64,000 bases of DNA, taken from Siphonodentalium dalli. Its lineage: Eukaryota; Mollusca; Scaphopoda; Gadilida; Siphonodentaliidae. Both the position numbers and the translations under genes were made by a program. Positions 47,533 through 55,975 of this stretch are shown here, piece after piece (the first letter of the stretch is position 1; the number at the start of each line of letters is the position of its first letter). Under the pieces are notes generated by a model. That model did no database searches and had not been told where the DNA came from. It was given only the letters and a program-made list of their open reading frames with translations. Where the stretch lies: positions 96,121,319-96,185,318 of the forward strand of contig CP136066.1 in assembly GCA_032622095.1 (NCBI GenBank), read 5' to 3'.

Positions 47533-47709
47533 TCACTCCCCATTTTTCTCAGAGTGCGAATTTTGCTTTTGTCCCCCCGCTGTTCTTTTTTGCACGATCA
47601 GCTTTGAACGCGCGGTCACTTCTCTTGCGTGCCTGTCCCACATTATCTGCGGTGTTAGCCCCCTACTTCCTCCCAGTATCGCCATCAAGGGTTCGGGTAT
47701 TGCAGTCAT
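47533..47709 (-). CDS. 58-residue accessory protein (unknown function)
   Basis: A small minus-strand frame runs MTAIPEPLMAILGG...SEKNGE, 58 residues, basic in its second half (ARSKLIVQKR). It is supported by position rather than homology. Its ATG sits at the edge of promoter module P2 exactly where the OTU-like ATG sits in P1, with the same CATCTTTGAATG junction and the same MTA start. Its stop lies 20 nt before a histone-type stem-loop. It may be a truncated or replaced remnant of the first gene pair. Confidence 0.5.
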   Translation of the reverse strand: MTAIPEPLMAILGGSRGLTPQIMWDRHAREVTARSKLIVQKRTAGGQKQNSHSEKNGE

Positions 47710-48313
47710 CTTTGAATGTAGAATAAGTCTGAAGATCCGTCTTGAACTTGTATTACGATTGCGCGGGCGACAATGAAATCACATAATACTTTGGCGTTAA
47801 AATTGACAAATATTTCCTGACGTTGTGTTTCTTTTCAGTGCATTATCTGTTAGTTTCACCATTTCGATATGTTATAGATTAAATTCATGATAGTATATAC
47901 AATTAATTAAGATATTTTAACATATGAATTCATCTTCGTTCATAAACGATGACCAAGTAAAGTTATCAAATGCAATAATCAAGAAAAATGTTCAGTATGT
48001 TTCTTGTGTTCAGTTTTTATGTATAAAATATGTACAATTCCAAAACCAAAAACTAGAAAAACATTCCATATTTGCCTAACGAGGTAATAAATATATCAAT
48101 CATGTGTACCAAATAATAGATAATGATCTAACGAAATTAAAAACATTTGTTTGATCGCTATGCAATAATGATTAAGAAAAATATGCATGGTGATCCGGTT
48201 CTGAAAAAACACAACGTCAGGAAATATTTGTCAATTTTAACGCCAACGCGACATGTGATTTCATTGTCGCCCGTATACAAATATTTTCACTTTTTCAGTG
48301 AACTTCATTCATT
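47710..48313. promoter_or_regulatory. bidirectional promoter module P2 (58-residue gene <-> ORF B)
   Basis: Homologous to P1 over about 550 bp (GATCCGTCTTGAAC, GTTAGTTTCACCATTTCG, AACATTCCATATTTGCCTAA). It is framed by inverted elements: CGGGCGACAATGAAATCACA with ACTTTGGCGTTAAAATTGAC (47766-47805), and its mirror GTCAATTTTAACGCCAACGC with ATTTCATTGTCGCCCG (48230-48275). Each half points outward to one gene about 40-80 nt away. Confidence 0.6.
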
Positions 48314-48679
48314 ATGCCGTCTTTAAAGAAATTTATCAAGAATTTGTGGAGGAAGAGAGATTCGTCAGAGGAGACGGAGATAAAAAGATATAGGAAATGG
48401 CAGGATTCTCCTGAACAAAAGATAGTTCAGAAGCAGATGCTAAGAGATTTTCTGGCTCGGCGACGACCATCGCCTGAAGTATGTGATCAAGAATCAAGCA
48501 ATCAAGAATCAAGCAATCTTGATCTCGTGGAGATCTTGTCACAGATCAAGAAGAAAGATATGTGCAATGCAGCAATTGACAGCTTCGCTCAGGCTGCTGC
48601 AGCGCACAGATCAAATCCTACTTGGTCTGTGACAATTAATCCCAACGGGATATATCCTGATTTGGCAGAATTTTTATGA
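48314..48679 (+). CDS. Polinton accessory ORF B (unknown function)
   Basis: 121 residues from ATG 48314. The first 17 residues are strongly basic and could form an amphipathic helix (MPSLKKFIKNLWRKR). A doubled NQESSNQESSN-type repeat lies in the middle. The Ala-rich AQAAAAH stretch precedes an aromatic end (WSVTINPNGIYPDLAEF). There is no transmembrane segment. It is driven by module P2 and ends 20 nt before a canonical histone-type stem-loop with the classical ACCCA flank. I do not recognise a family. The basic N terminus suggests membrane or nucleic-acid contact, but that is inference. Confidence 0.65.
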   Translation: MPSLKKFIKNLWRKRDSSEETEIKRYRKWQDSPEQKIVQKQMLRDFLARRRPSPEVCDQESSNQESSNLDLVEILSQIKKKDMCNAAIDSFAQAAAAHRSNPTWSVTINPNGIYPDLAEFL

Positions 48680-48698
48680 ATTCTGGAAAAGAAAAAAC

Positions 48699-48714
48699 GG
48701 CCCTTTTCAGGGCC
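48699..48714 (+). terminator. histone-type 3' stem-loop after ORF B
   Basis: GGCCCTTTTCAGGGCC preceded by AAAAAAC and followed by ACCCAC. The hairpin, loop and 3' ACCCA agree with the metazoan histone consensus. It lies 20 nt after the stop codon. Confidence 0.85.
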
Positions 48715-48782
48715 ACCCACATTTCCCAAAAGGTTACTCTTTCATAGCTGAAAAAAACAAAACACGATTGTTCAATTCATAA

Positions 48783-48788
48783 TTTATT
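48783..48788 (-). terminator. polyadenylation signal of the zinc-knuckle gene
   Basis: AATAAA on the minus strand, 38 nt after the stop at 48826. This gene faces ORF B and uses an ordinary poly(A) signal, unlike its neighbours. A homologous but gene-less AATAAA copy lies at about 47325. Confidence 0.55.
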
Positions 48789-48825
48789 CACACAACATAA
48801 TTTTCAAATGTTTGTATCGATTCGT

Positions 48826-49407
48826 TTATCTGTTTTTTGGAATGTAGAATGGTCTCAGCTTCTTTTTCTTGGAAGTTTTCTTGGAATTTTCAAAATCTGG
48901 ATGTTTATCTTCAGATTTGTTCTGTGAATCATTCGTAGGATCAACAGGTCGGGGTTGTTTGAAAACATCTGATGTTGTAGACATCTCTTCAGTTTTGATA
49001 TCTGCATTTTGTTCTTGTATTGTTACTGCTTGTAGACATTTTTGTATAGTTTTCACATTTTTTTTGTCGCCGAAATCTGTTTTACAATGGAAGGACCAAT
49101 GGGATTCTTGTCCGCATTTGTAACAGTAACCATATGGCGGTTTCCAATTTTTATCAGCTTTGTTTTTCTCTTGTTTCTCTTGCCATTGCATTTTGTTACA
49201 AAGTTTAAACAAATTGGTAGAGATCTGTCTCAATTCGACAAGATTATCTTGAATTTTTCTAGTCTTTGGCTGTGTAAATTTTTTTGAATCTTCTTTATGT
49301 AGCTCAATATAGCTCTCTTCAATAACTGCAGGCCTTGGTCTTTTTCTAACAATATCTTCTTCGCTGGTGGCGTCGTCTGAAACAGGTCTTTTAATTCTCT
49401 TAAACAT
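48826..49407 (-). CDS. CCHC zinc-knuckle protein sharing its leader with PolB
   Basis: 193 residues from ATG 49407 (MFKRIKRPVSDD). Residues 1 to about 31 form a basic/acidic leader with nuclear-localisation-like RKRPRP, identical in sense to the PolB leader because the DNA is an inverted repeat (49312-49466 / 49532-49687). A single CCHC knuckle (C-x2-C-x4-H-x4-C, CYKCGQESHWSFHC) lies near residue 95, as in retroviral nucleocapsid proteins that bind single-stranded nucleic acid. The C terminus is Lys-rich (KKTSKKKKLRPF). It is transcribed away from PolB from a shared palindromic promoter. A role in replication as a nucleic-acid-binding partner of PolB is a reasonable guess. Such a gene is not part of the usual Polinton core set. 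Confidence 0.7.
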   Translation of the reverse strand: MFKRIKRPVSDDATSEEDIVRKRPRPAVIEESYIELHKEDSKKFTQPKTRKIQDNLVELRQISTNLFKLCNKMQWQEKQEKNKADKNWKPPYGYCYKCGQESHWSFHCKTDFGDKKNVKTIQKCLQAVTIQEQNADIKTEEMSTTSDVFKQPRPVDPTNDSQNKSEDKHPDFENSKKTSKKKKLRPFYIPKNR

Positions 49408-49438
49408 TTTTGTCTTGAGTTTTGTCAGCAAAAAATAT

Positions 49439-49560
49439 TGCGACTGGCTTCTTCGGAGTTGAAGTGCTTTTATAGCATTTTCATCGCGAATGCTATAAAA
49501 GCTATAAAAGCAGGTGTAATTCTACACTTTAAACTTCAACTCCGAAGAAGCCAGTCGCAA
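49439..49560. promoter_or_regulatory. palindromic bidirectional TATA promoter (zinc-knuckle <-> PolB)
   Basis: Inverted arms (49439-49466 and 49532-49560, ACTTCAACTCCGAAGAAGCC) flank a 65-bp core. The core has TATAAAAG on the minus strand at 49467-49474, and on the + strand at 49494-49501 and 49503-49510. The central part is GCATTTTCATCGCGAATGCT. Transcripts in both directions would begin with nearly the same sequence. Confidence 0.7.
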
Positions 49561-49689
49561 TATTTTTTGCTGACAAAACTCAAGACAAAATTGTTTAAGA
49601 GAATTAAAAGACCTGTTTCAGACGACGCCACCAGCGAAGAAGATATTGTTAGAAAAAGACCAAGGCCTGCAGTTATTGAAGAGAGCGAT

Positions 49690-52600
49690 ATGGAAACTGA
49701 TGAGGCAGAAAGTGAAGAGAGCGATATGGAAACTGATGAGGCAGAAAGTGAAGAGAGCGATATGGAAACTGATAGGGCAGAAAGTGAAGAAAGTTCTAGT
49801 GATGGGCAGATTGGACGCGGTCGAAGACAGAATAGAGAAATTGGTGGGAAGAGAAAGAGAAGTCTGGCTAGAGAGCGTGTTGTGTTCAATCCAACAAAAT
49901 ATTTCAAATTGGAGCTGAACTCGGAGAAATTTTCCAGAAAATTTAAATCAGCATCACGACAATTTGGTGTGAAATTCGAGAAATTTACAGATCCAATCGA
50001 AAACATTCCAGAGATATTTGAGAAGTTGACAGAAGAATTGAAACAGAAATGTTCAGCAAATGAGAAGACAAGAATCAGAGTTACGATAAATCATCCAGGA
50101 CTTGATATGAGCATTTTCATTCCATTCACAAAAGCCAGTGAATTGAATGGTGGGACACTCATGGATAATATTCAAAATGTGGTTCAATCAAATGCAGACT
50201 TTACAATTCATGACGGTGCACTCAATTTCGAAATCTTCGTTACAGATATTCCGGAAGGTGGTACACGACACTCACTACATTATGGACCATTTGCAGACAA
50301 GAACAAGCTGACAAAAGTAAAAAGAAGTATTGTCCGGATTGAAAATGCTGATGATGTTATGTGTATGGCAAGATCTATTGTCGTCGGAATGTGTAAGGCA
50401 GATAGTGATGGATCTGCGTGCTGGTCAAAGAAATGGAAAAGAATAAGACAATCAATATACACAGCACAAACAGATGCAGCAAAAAATCTACTCAACCGTG
50501 CTGGCATTCCACACGATACAGTTTGCAGTATCAATGAGTTCCACAAGATTCAAGAAATATTGTATCCAGAATATGTTGTGAAAATTCACAATGAATTTGC
50601 TGGCGCTGGATTTCTATTTGAACCTGCAGAAATGTGTTCGGAGAGCAAATGTGTACACATCTACTACAACAACAATCACTTCGACACCATAACATCAATC
50701 AAAGGATTTCTAGGCACCAGCTACTACTGCGAATTCTGTGACATTGGATTCCATATGCGTGGCGATCATCGATGCAGATTTGTTTGTGCATGCTGGTCAT
50801 TGACACAGTGTAATTTCACAAATTGGGTGAAGTGTAGAACGTGTCGACGATCATTCAGAAGTAAATCTTGTTTCGACAACCATTTGAAGACGGAAGGAAA
50901 ACAGAAAAGAAAAATATGTGATTTGGTTCAACTATGCAACAATTGTGATGAAGAAATTCTCATCAATAAATCAAGCAGACATATATGTGCGGGGTTGAAG
51001 AAATGCAAACATTGCAAAGAAATCGTTGAAGCAGATCACAGGTGCTACATTCCAAAATATGAATCACCGGAAAAGAAACCTGCAAAGATTCCATATGTAT
51101 TCTTTGACTTTGAATGCAGACAAGACACAGGTGTTCATATTCCAAACTTCTGTGTTGCACATACCGCTTGTGGAGATTGTATGTGCAAACCAATCGAAGA
51201 AAAATGTGAAACATGCGGACCGGATTCCAGAGAATTTGTATTCAAGGGTGACAACGTTTTAACAGACTTCACAAACTGGTTATTCCACCAAGATCACAAA
51301 GGATGTGTTGCAATAGCACATAATGCTCAGGGATACGATGCACAGTTTCTACTTCAAGCACTCATACAAAGTGGAATTCATAAACCAGAACTGATCATGA
51401 ATGGAAACAAGATTCTCAGTTTAAAATGCAACAGCGTGAAAGTTATTGATTCTCTGAGTTTTCTGATGATGCCGCTTTCAAAGTTTCCACAAACTTTTCA
51501 GCTGAATGAGATGGCGAAAGGACACTTTCCACATTGGGCGAATTCACCAAAGTTTCAAAATTACATTGGACATTACTTGGCTTCTGATTACTACAAACCA
51601 GACATGATGAGCGTGGAAAATCGAGAGAAATTCTTTGAATGGTACAATGAGAAAATAGAAAATTACGTGATATTCAACTTCCAAGAAGAGATGGAGAAGT
51701 ACTGCAAATCAGACGTGGATATTCTTCGCCGTGGATGTGGAAAATTCAGGAAATACATATTGGAAACAGAACAGATTGACCCGTTCATTGAGTCAATAAC
51801 ATTGGCGCAAGTTTGCAATTTGGCATGGAGGAAGAATTCAATGCCAGAGAAAACAATTGGAATCATTCCAGATGGTGGATACCCATGTGCTAAAAACTAT
51901 TCCATGAAAGCGATACGTTGGCTTCAACATATATCATTGTCACGTATGATAACAATCAAGCATGCTTTGAATGGAGGAGAAATCAAGATTGGTGGACACT
52001 ACGTCGATGGATATGAGGAAGCCACAAGAACAGTTTTTGAGATGAATGGATGTCTGTTTCATGGATGTCCAAAATGTTACAACAACAGACAATACAAGAA
52101 TCCCTATACGATGCTCACCATGGAAGAATTATATACAAGAACTCAACAGAAGAAAGATGAACTGGAATGTCTTGGTTACAGAGTTGAATCAATTTGGGAG
52201 CATCAGATCGACGAAAGAATGAAATCGGATGTGAAATTCAAACAACAAATGGAATCTTTCTACAAACATCGAAACCCCATTTTGCCAAGAGAAGAATTGT
52301 TTGGTGGACGTACAAATGCCATCAAATTGTACGAGGAAATTGATCAAGATTCCACAAAAGAAATCAAGTTCATCGATGTGTGTTCGTTGTATCCATTTTG
52401 CAACAAATATAAATTCTACCCTGTTGGACATCCAGAAATTTTGAGCCAAGAGCAGATCGATCAAGAACACATTAGAGACTATGCGGGGCTTGTTAAATGT
52501 ACAATTTTACCACCATCGAAATTGTATATTCCAGTTCTACCGATTCATTGTAACAAGAAAATGGTTTTTACTCTGTGCAACACTTGTGCCATCAATGAGA

Positions 52601-53611
52601 ACGAGGCATGTAACCATTCAGAAGAAGATCGAGCTATAACCGGAGTGTGGACCACGCCAGAATTATTCAAAGCAATGGATGTTGGCTACAAAATACTTGA
52701 TGTGTACCAAATTGGCATTGGACAGATTGGACAGATGAAATATACAAATCCTATATCGACAAACATCTAAAGATCAAACAGGAATGTAGTGGTTATCCAT
52801 TTGGTGTTGAGACAGAAGAACAGAAGCAAAAGTTTGTACAGGATTATTATGCAGCTGAGGGTATAAAATTGGAGAACATCGAGAAGAATCCAGGAAAACG
52901 CCAAATATCTAAAATTATGATTAATTGTATATGGGGTAAGAATGCACAAAGAAATCTTATGTCAAAAACAGAGTATGTGGATAAGCCATCACGTTATTTT
53001 GAATTGCTTACTAGTAACAATATAATTGTTCAAAATGTTACACTTCTTGATGGTGACAAATTCATTCTGGTAAATTATGTTGATATTTTAGATAATATTG
53101 AACCTCATCATTCAGCAAATGTTGTTGTTGCTTCTTTTGTTACAGCGTATGCAAGATTACAATTGTATAAAGTTTTTAAAAAACTTGGAGATAGAGTGCT
53201 GTATTTTGATACAGACAGCTGTATGTATGTCAGTGATCCATCAAAGAAGAACATCAAAACTATCGAAGGAAGATTGGGGAAATGGAGCGACGAACATCCA
53301 GATGCAAAGATTGTCAAATTTGTTGGACTTGGGCCAAGAACTACGGATATGAATACATCAAAGATGGGAGAAGATACACCAAATGTAAGGTAAAAGGTAT
53401 CACACTTGATTACAGCACAAGTCAAAAAGTTAATTTTGAAACAATGGTACAATGTGTTAATGATCGTGAAAATTTCAAAACTGTTGTTGAGTATCCTTCC
53501 AGAATTAAAAGACAAAAGAACCATCAACTAATTAGTGAGTGTCAAACCAAAACTTTCAGATCGGTGTACACAAAACGAAAACTCGTCAATGGTATTCACA
53601 CATATCCATAG
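49690..53611 (+). pseudogene. polB: protein-primed DNA polymerase B, two frameshifts
   Basis: Replicates the element from a protein primer. The frame is open from 49438 to 52770, but the ATG that starts the sister leader (zinc-knuckle gene) is TTG here (49591); the first in-frame ATG is 49690. A 12-residue acidic repeat (ESDMETDEAESE) occurs three times at 49681-49788. A Cys/His-rich region (50630-51050) precedes the exonuclease: Exo I DFE at 51106, Exo II NAQGYD near 51325, Exo III YCKSDVD near 51700. Palm motif A (DVCSLYP) is at about 52374. The frame then shifts near 52725 at a tandem ATTGGACAG. Motif B (NCIWGK) is at about 52920 and motif C (FDTDS) at about 53206. A second shift occurs near 53330, and the end is at 53611. 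Both shifts fit single-base losses (or sequencing errors). All catalytic residues remain. Confidence 0.9.
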
Positions 53612-54230
53612 GGATGGAGATGTTGAGTCATTTCATGTCAAGATGTTGACAGGAGTAGTACCTCCAGAAATTGCTGAGAAGATTTATGGATATTTGGTGG
53701 CACAGTCAACACTTATTCCAGAGATAAAGAAGGAATTACAAGAAGTCTGGTTTGAAAGAGAAAAGAAAGCAATACTACGATGCTGTGATGTCGACGAATG
53801 TTTACAGAGATTGGACTATCTTGAGACAAGTATATTTTCTCATTTCTCTCAAAACTATATTAAATCATTTATTAAATTCAAAACATTTTTTCTCATTGAA
53901 AGAATATCTGATTTTTGGCTATTTGGTGGTGATCAACACCATTTAGATTTAGAAACTTTTGATGAACATGACTATATTCATTATACAAAGTATGGAGATC
54001 ATTATCCTCTTGCTAGTGGAACCTTTAAATCAGTTCCTAGGATCTATGGGTATTTGTTAACAAAAAAAATGTCAACATATGCAAAAATTCAAAACATTAT
54101 AGGGGATGATTTTTTTATTTACAGAACAAACAGAAGAATAGAAGACTATAATAATTGGATTATTGAAATGTATGGAAATATTTACAGCTTTGGAGATTTC
54201 TCTTTAAAAACTAAATTCACACGTCGTTAA
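53589..54230 (+). CDS. conserved-position Polinton protein, unknown function
   Basis: 213 residues from ATG 53589 (MVFTHIHRDGDVESF); the upstream open part has no ATG. It overlaps the end of PolB by 23 nt. It begins with a beta-like segment, then a helical KIYGYLVAQSTLIPEIKKEL...RCCDVDECLQRL region, then an aromatic-rich half (FWLFGGDQHHLDL, EHDYIHYTKYGDHYPL). There is no recognised domain. Its place between PolB and the packaging ATPase suggests a replication or packaging role, which is inference only. Confidence 0.6.
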   Translation: MVFTHIHRDGDVESFHVKMLTGVVPPEIAEKIYGYLVAQSTLIPEIKKELQEVWFEREKKAILRCCDVDECLQRLDYLETSIFSHFSQNYIKSFIKFKTFFLIERISDFWLFGGDQHHLDLETFDEHDYIHYTKYGDHYPLASGTFKSVPRIYGYLLTKKMSTYAKIQNIIGDDFFIYRTNRRIEDYNNWIIEMYGNIYSFGDFSLKTKFTRR

Positions 54231-54263
54231 GTTCACTCTCTGATTAGGCATCAAAGTGACAAC

Positions 54264-54914
54264 ATGGAAGAATCTTTACTTTTCCAACATCCGTGTAATT
54301 TCTTTATCAGCGGACCTAGTGGATCAGGTAAAACAGAATTTGTTAAAAAAGTTATTGAATTTAAACACGATTTATTCCAAACACCACCAAAGAAAATAGT
54401 TTGGTGTTACAAAGAATGGCAAGACACATACAATCGTATAAAAGAAATTGATAACGTTGAGTTTATTGATGGCATTCCAGACGATGATGAGGAAATTGTA
54501 TCAGATAAATCATTTCCTCATCTTGTTGTTTTCGATGACATGATGGGGGAACAAGATGAAGACAAAATAATGCTTTGGTTTACTAGAAAAGGTCATCATC
54601 GAAATGCTTCAATAATTTACATTACTCAAAACATGTTCCAAAAATCAAAAAGTAGCAGAACTATAAGTTTGAATGCACACTACATGGTTTTATTTCAAAG
54701 CGTTCGAGATAAAAATCAAATAAAAGTTTTGGCTCATCAAATGCAAACCAATCATTTGAAACAAGCATACGAAGATGCAACTTCAATAAATCATGGATAT
54801 ATTTTAGTAGATTTTCATCCTAGAACAGAAAATTATTTGCGAATTAGAACTGATATTTTCCATAAATGGTTGACAGCTAATGACCGAGGTCCTGTCATTT
54901 ATTCAAAAGTATAA
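54264..54914 (+). CDS. A32/FtsK-HerA-type genome-packaging ATPase
   Basis: 216 residues, the usual size for Polinton ATPases, which are thought to drive DNA into the capsid. Walker A is GPSGSGKT (17-24), Walker B is LVVFDDMM (87-94), and the sensor strand is IIYITQN (117-123). The arginine-rich TRKGHHRNASI segment between them fits the HerA/A32 family. It starts at ATG 54264, 33 nt after the preceding gene. The frame is intact. Confidence 0.92.
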   Translation: MEESLLFQHPCNFFISGPSGSGKTEFVKKVIEFKHDLFQTPPKKIVWCYKEWQDTYNRIKEIDNVEFIDGIPDDDEEIVSDKSFPHLVVFDDMMGEQDEDKIMLWFTRKGHHRNASIIYITQNMFQKSKSSRTISLNAHYMVLFQSVRDKNQIKVLAHQMQTNHLKQAYEDATSINHGYILVDFHPRTENYLRIRTDIFHKWLTANDRGPVIYSKV

Positions 54915-54948
54915 ATTCAGTTGTTGTTACTTTTTTCATTTTAGAACC

Positions 54949-55536
54949 ATGTCGTCCACCGAGATGTTTAGTCATGATGAACTGTCACAAATTATAAATT
55001 TCTTCACTTTTGCAGCTGAATTATTTCTTGAAAATGATTGGAAATTACCATCACAGACAAAAAAGTTTTTTCAGAGAAATAAAAATGTTCTTAAAAAAAT
55101 CTCTGATCGATCAACTGATATGGAAACAAAACGCAAATTAATTTTACAACGAGGTGGTAGTGGGTTCCTTGGGGGAGTTTTAATTAGAAGTCTTTTGAAA
55201 AATTCATTTGAACAAACTGGTAGACAATCTAAAAGTAAATCAAAGGTTTCTCCAAAACGTTCAAAGATTACACTGATGCAAACACAACAAAGGGGTAATC
55301 AAAAAGAATCTAAACGTAAAACAAAGCTTTCTCTAAATCATTCAAAGTTTACACCGATGCAAACTCAACAAAATCAACATTCTAAATTTACACCTATACC
55401 TTCTCAGCAGAACCCTCAACATCAACCGTTACAAAAAAAACCAGTTATTGATCTTGAATTTTCTAAATTTATGCCGTTGTCTGATGCATCGAAATCGGCA
55501 TTCGAAGCTTTAGAATGGTTCAATCAGAAAAGATAA
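54949..55536 (+). CDS. basic Gly-Gly-motif protein (capsid accessory, pX-like?)
   Basis: 195 residues from ATG 54949 (MSSTEMF). A helical N-terminal half ends in LILQRGGSGFLGGVLIRSLL (about 68-87), a Gly-Gly motif next to a short hydrophobic helix. Such motifs occur in virion precursor proteins cut by adenain-type proteases. The C-terminal half is basic and contains three to four copies of an SK(F/I)TPMQTQQ-like repeat. The composition fits a DNA-binding or scaffold component of the particle. The role is inferred from composition and context. Confidence 0.55.
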   Translation: MSSTEMFSHDELSQIINFFTFAAELFLENDWKLPSQTKKFFQRNKNVLKKISDRSTDMETKRKLILQRGGSGFLGGVLIRSLLKNSFEQTGRQSKSKSKVSPKRSKITLMQTQQRGNQKESKRKTKLSLNHSKFTPMQTQQNQHSKFTPIPSQQNPQHQPLQKKPVIDLEFSKFMPLSDASKSAFEALEWFNQKR

Positions 55537-55592
55537 AAGATGAAACATATAATTTTTCTGCTCATTTTGAGACAACTACTTAGACTGTGAAG

Positions 55593-55955
55593 ATGCCTTC
55601 AAAAACTAAGAGCCGGAAAGTACCGCTGATAAAAAAATATGTGGAGTTGATTGTTGCAATGAGTAAAGTTCCATCTGCATATAAAAAGAAAATGATCAAC
55701 GATGCTCCGAAACAAGTGATGGATTGCATTTCAGAATGTTGTCAAAATCTTTTAAAAGTTAATGTAAAACTGAATGAAGCTCAGAACCGCAAGTTACATT
55801 CGAAGCGTAAACATGTCAGATATCTTGCAGACAAGAACAAACCTTTGCAACAAAAGAAGAAAATTTTGAATCAAAAAGGTGGCTTTTTACCATTATTATT
55901 TCTTGCTCCATTGATTAGCAAAACATTAGGTGCAGTTGTTAAAAATATTTTGTAA
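55593..55955 (+). CDS. basic Gly-Gly-motif protein 2 (virion accessory?)
   Basis: 120 residues from ATG 55593 (MPSKTKSRKVP). The Lys-rich N terminus and centre are followed by KKKILNQKGGFLPLL and a hydrophobic C-terminal helix (FLAPLISKTLGAVVKNI). The GG motif followed by a hydrophobic segment parallels the preceding gene, so the two may be an old duplicated pair or share the same processing protease. It lies 56 nt after the previous stop. No enzyme motif. Confidence 0.55.
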   Translation: MPSKTKSRKVPLIKKYVELIVAMSKVPSAYKKKMINDAPKQVMDCISECCQNLLKVNVKLNEAQNRKLHSKRKHVRYLADKNKPLQQKKKILNQKGGFLPLLFLAPLISKTLGAVVKNIL

Positions 55956-55975
55956 AAACTAAATCTCAAATAAAT

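Noticed and set aside
45331-48714. Possibility that the stem-loops mark real histone genes.
   Set aside because: The four adjacent frames have no histone-fold sequence, and the frames opposite them do not either.
49438-49590. Starting PolB at the upstream end of its open frame.
   Set aside because: The codon is TTG and the stretch covers the palindromic promoter, so it is unlikely to be coding.
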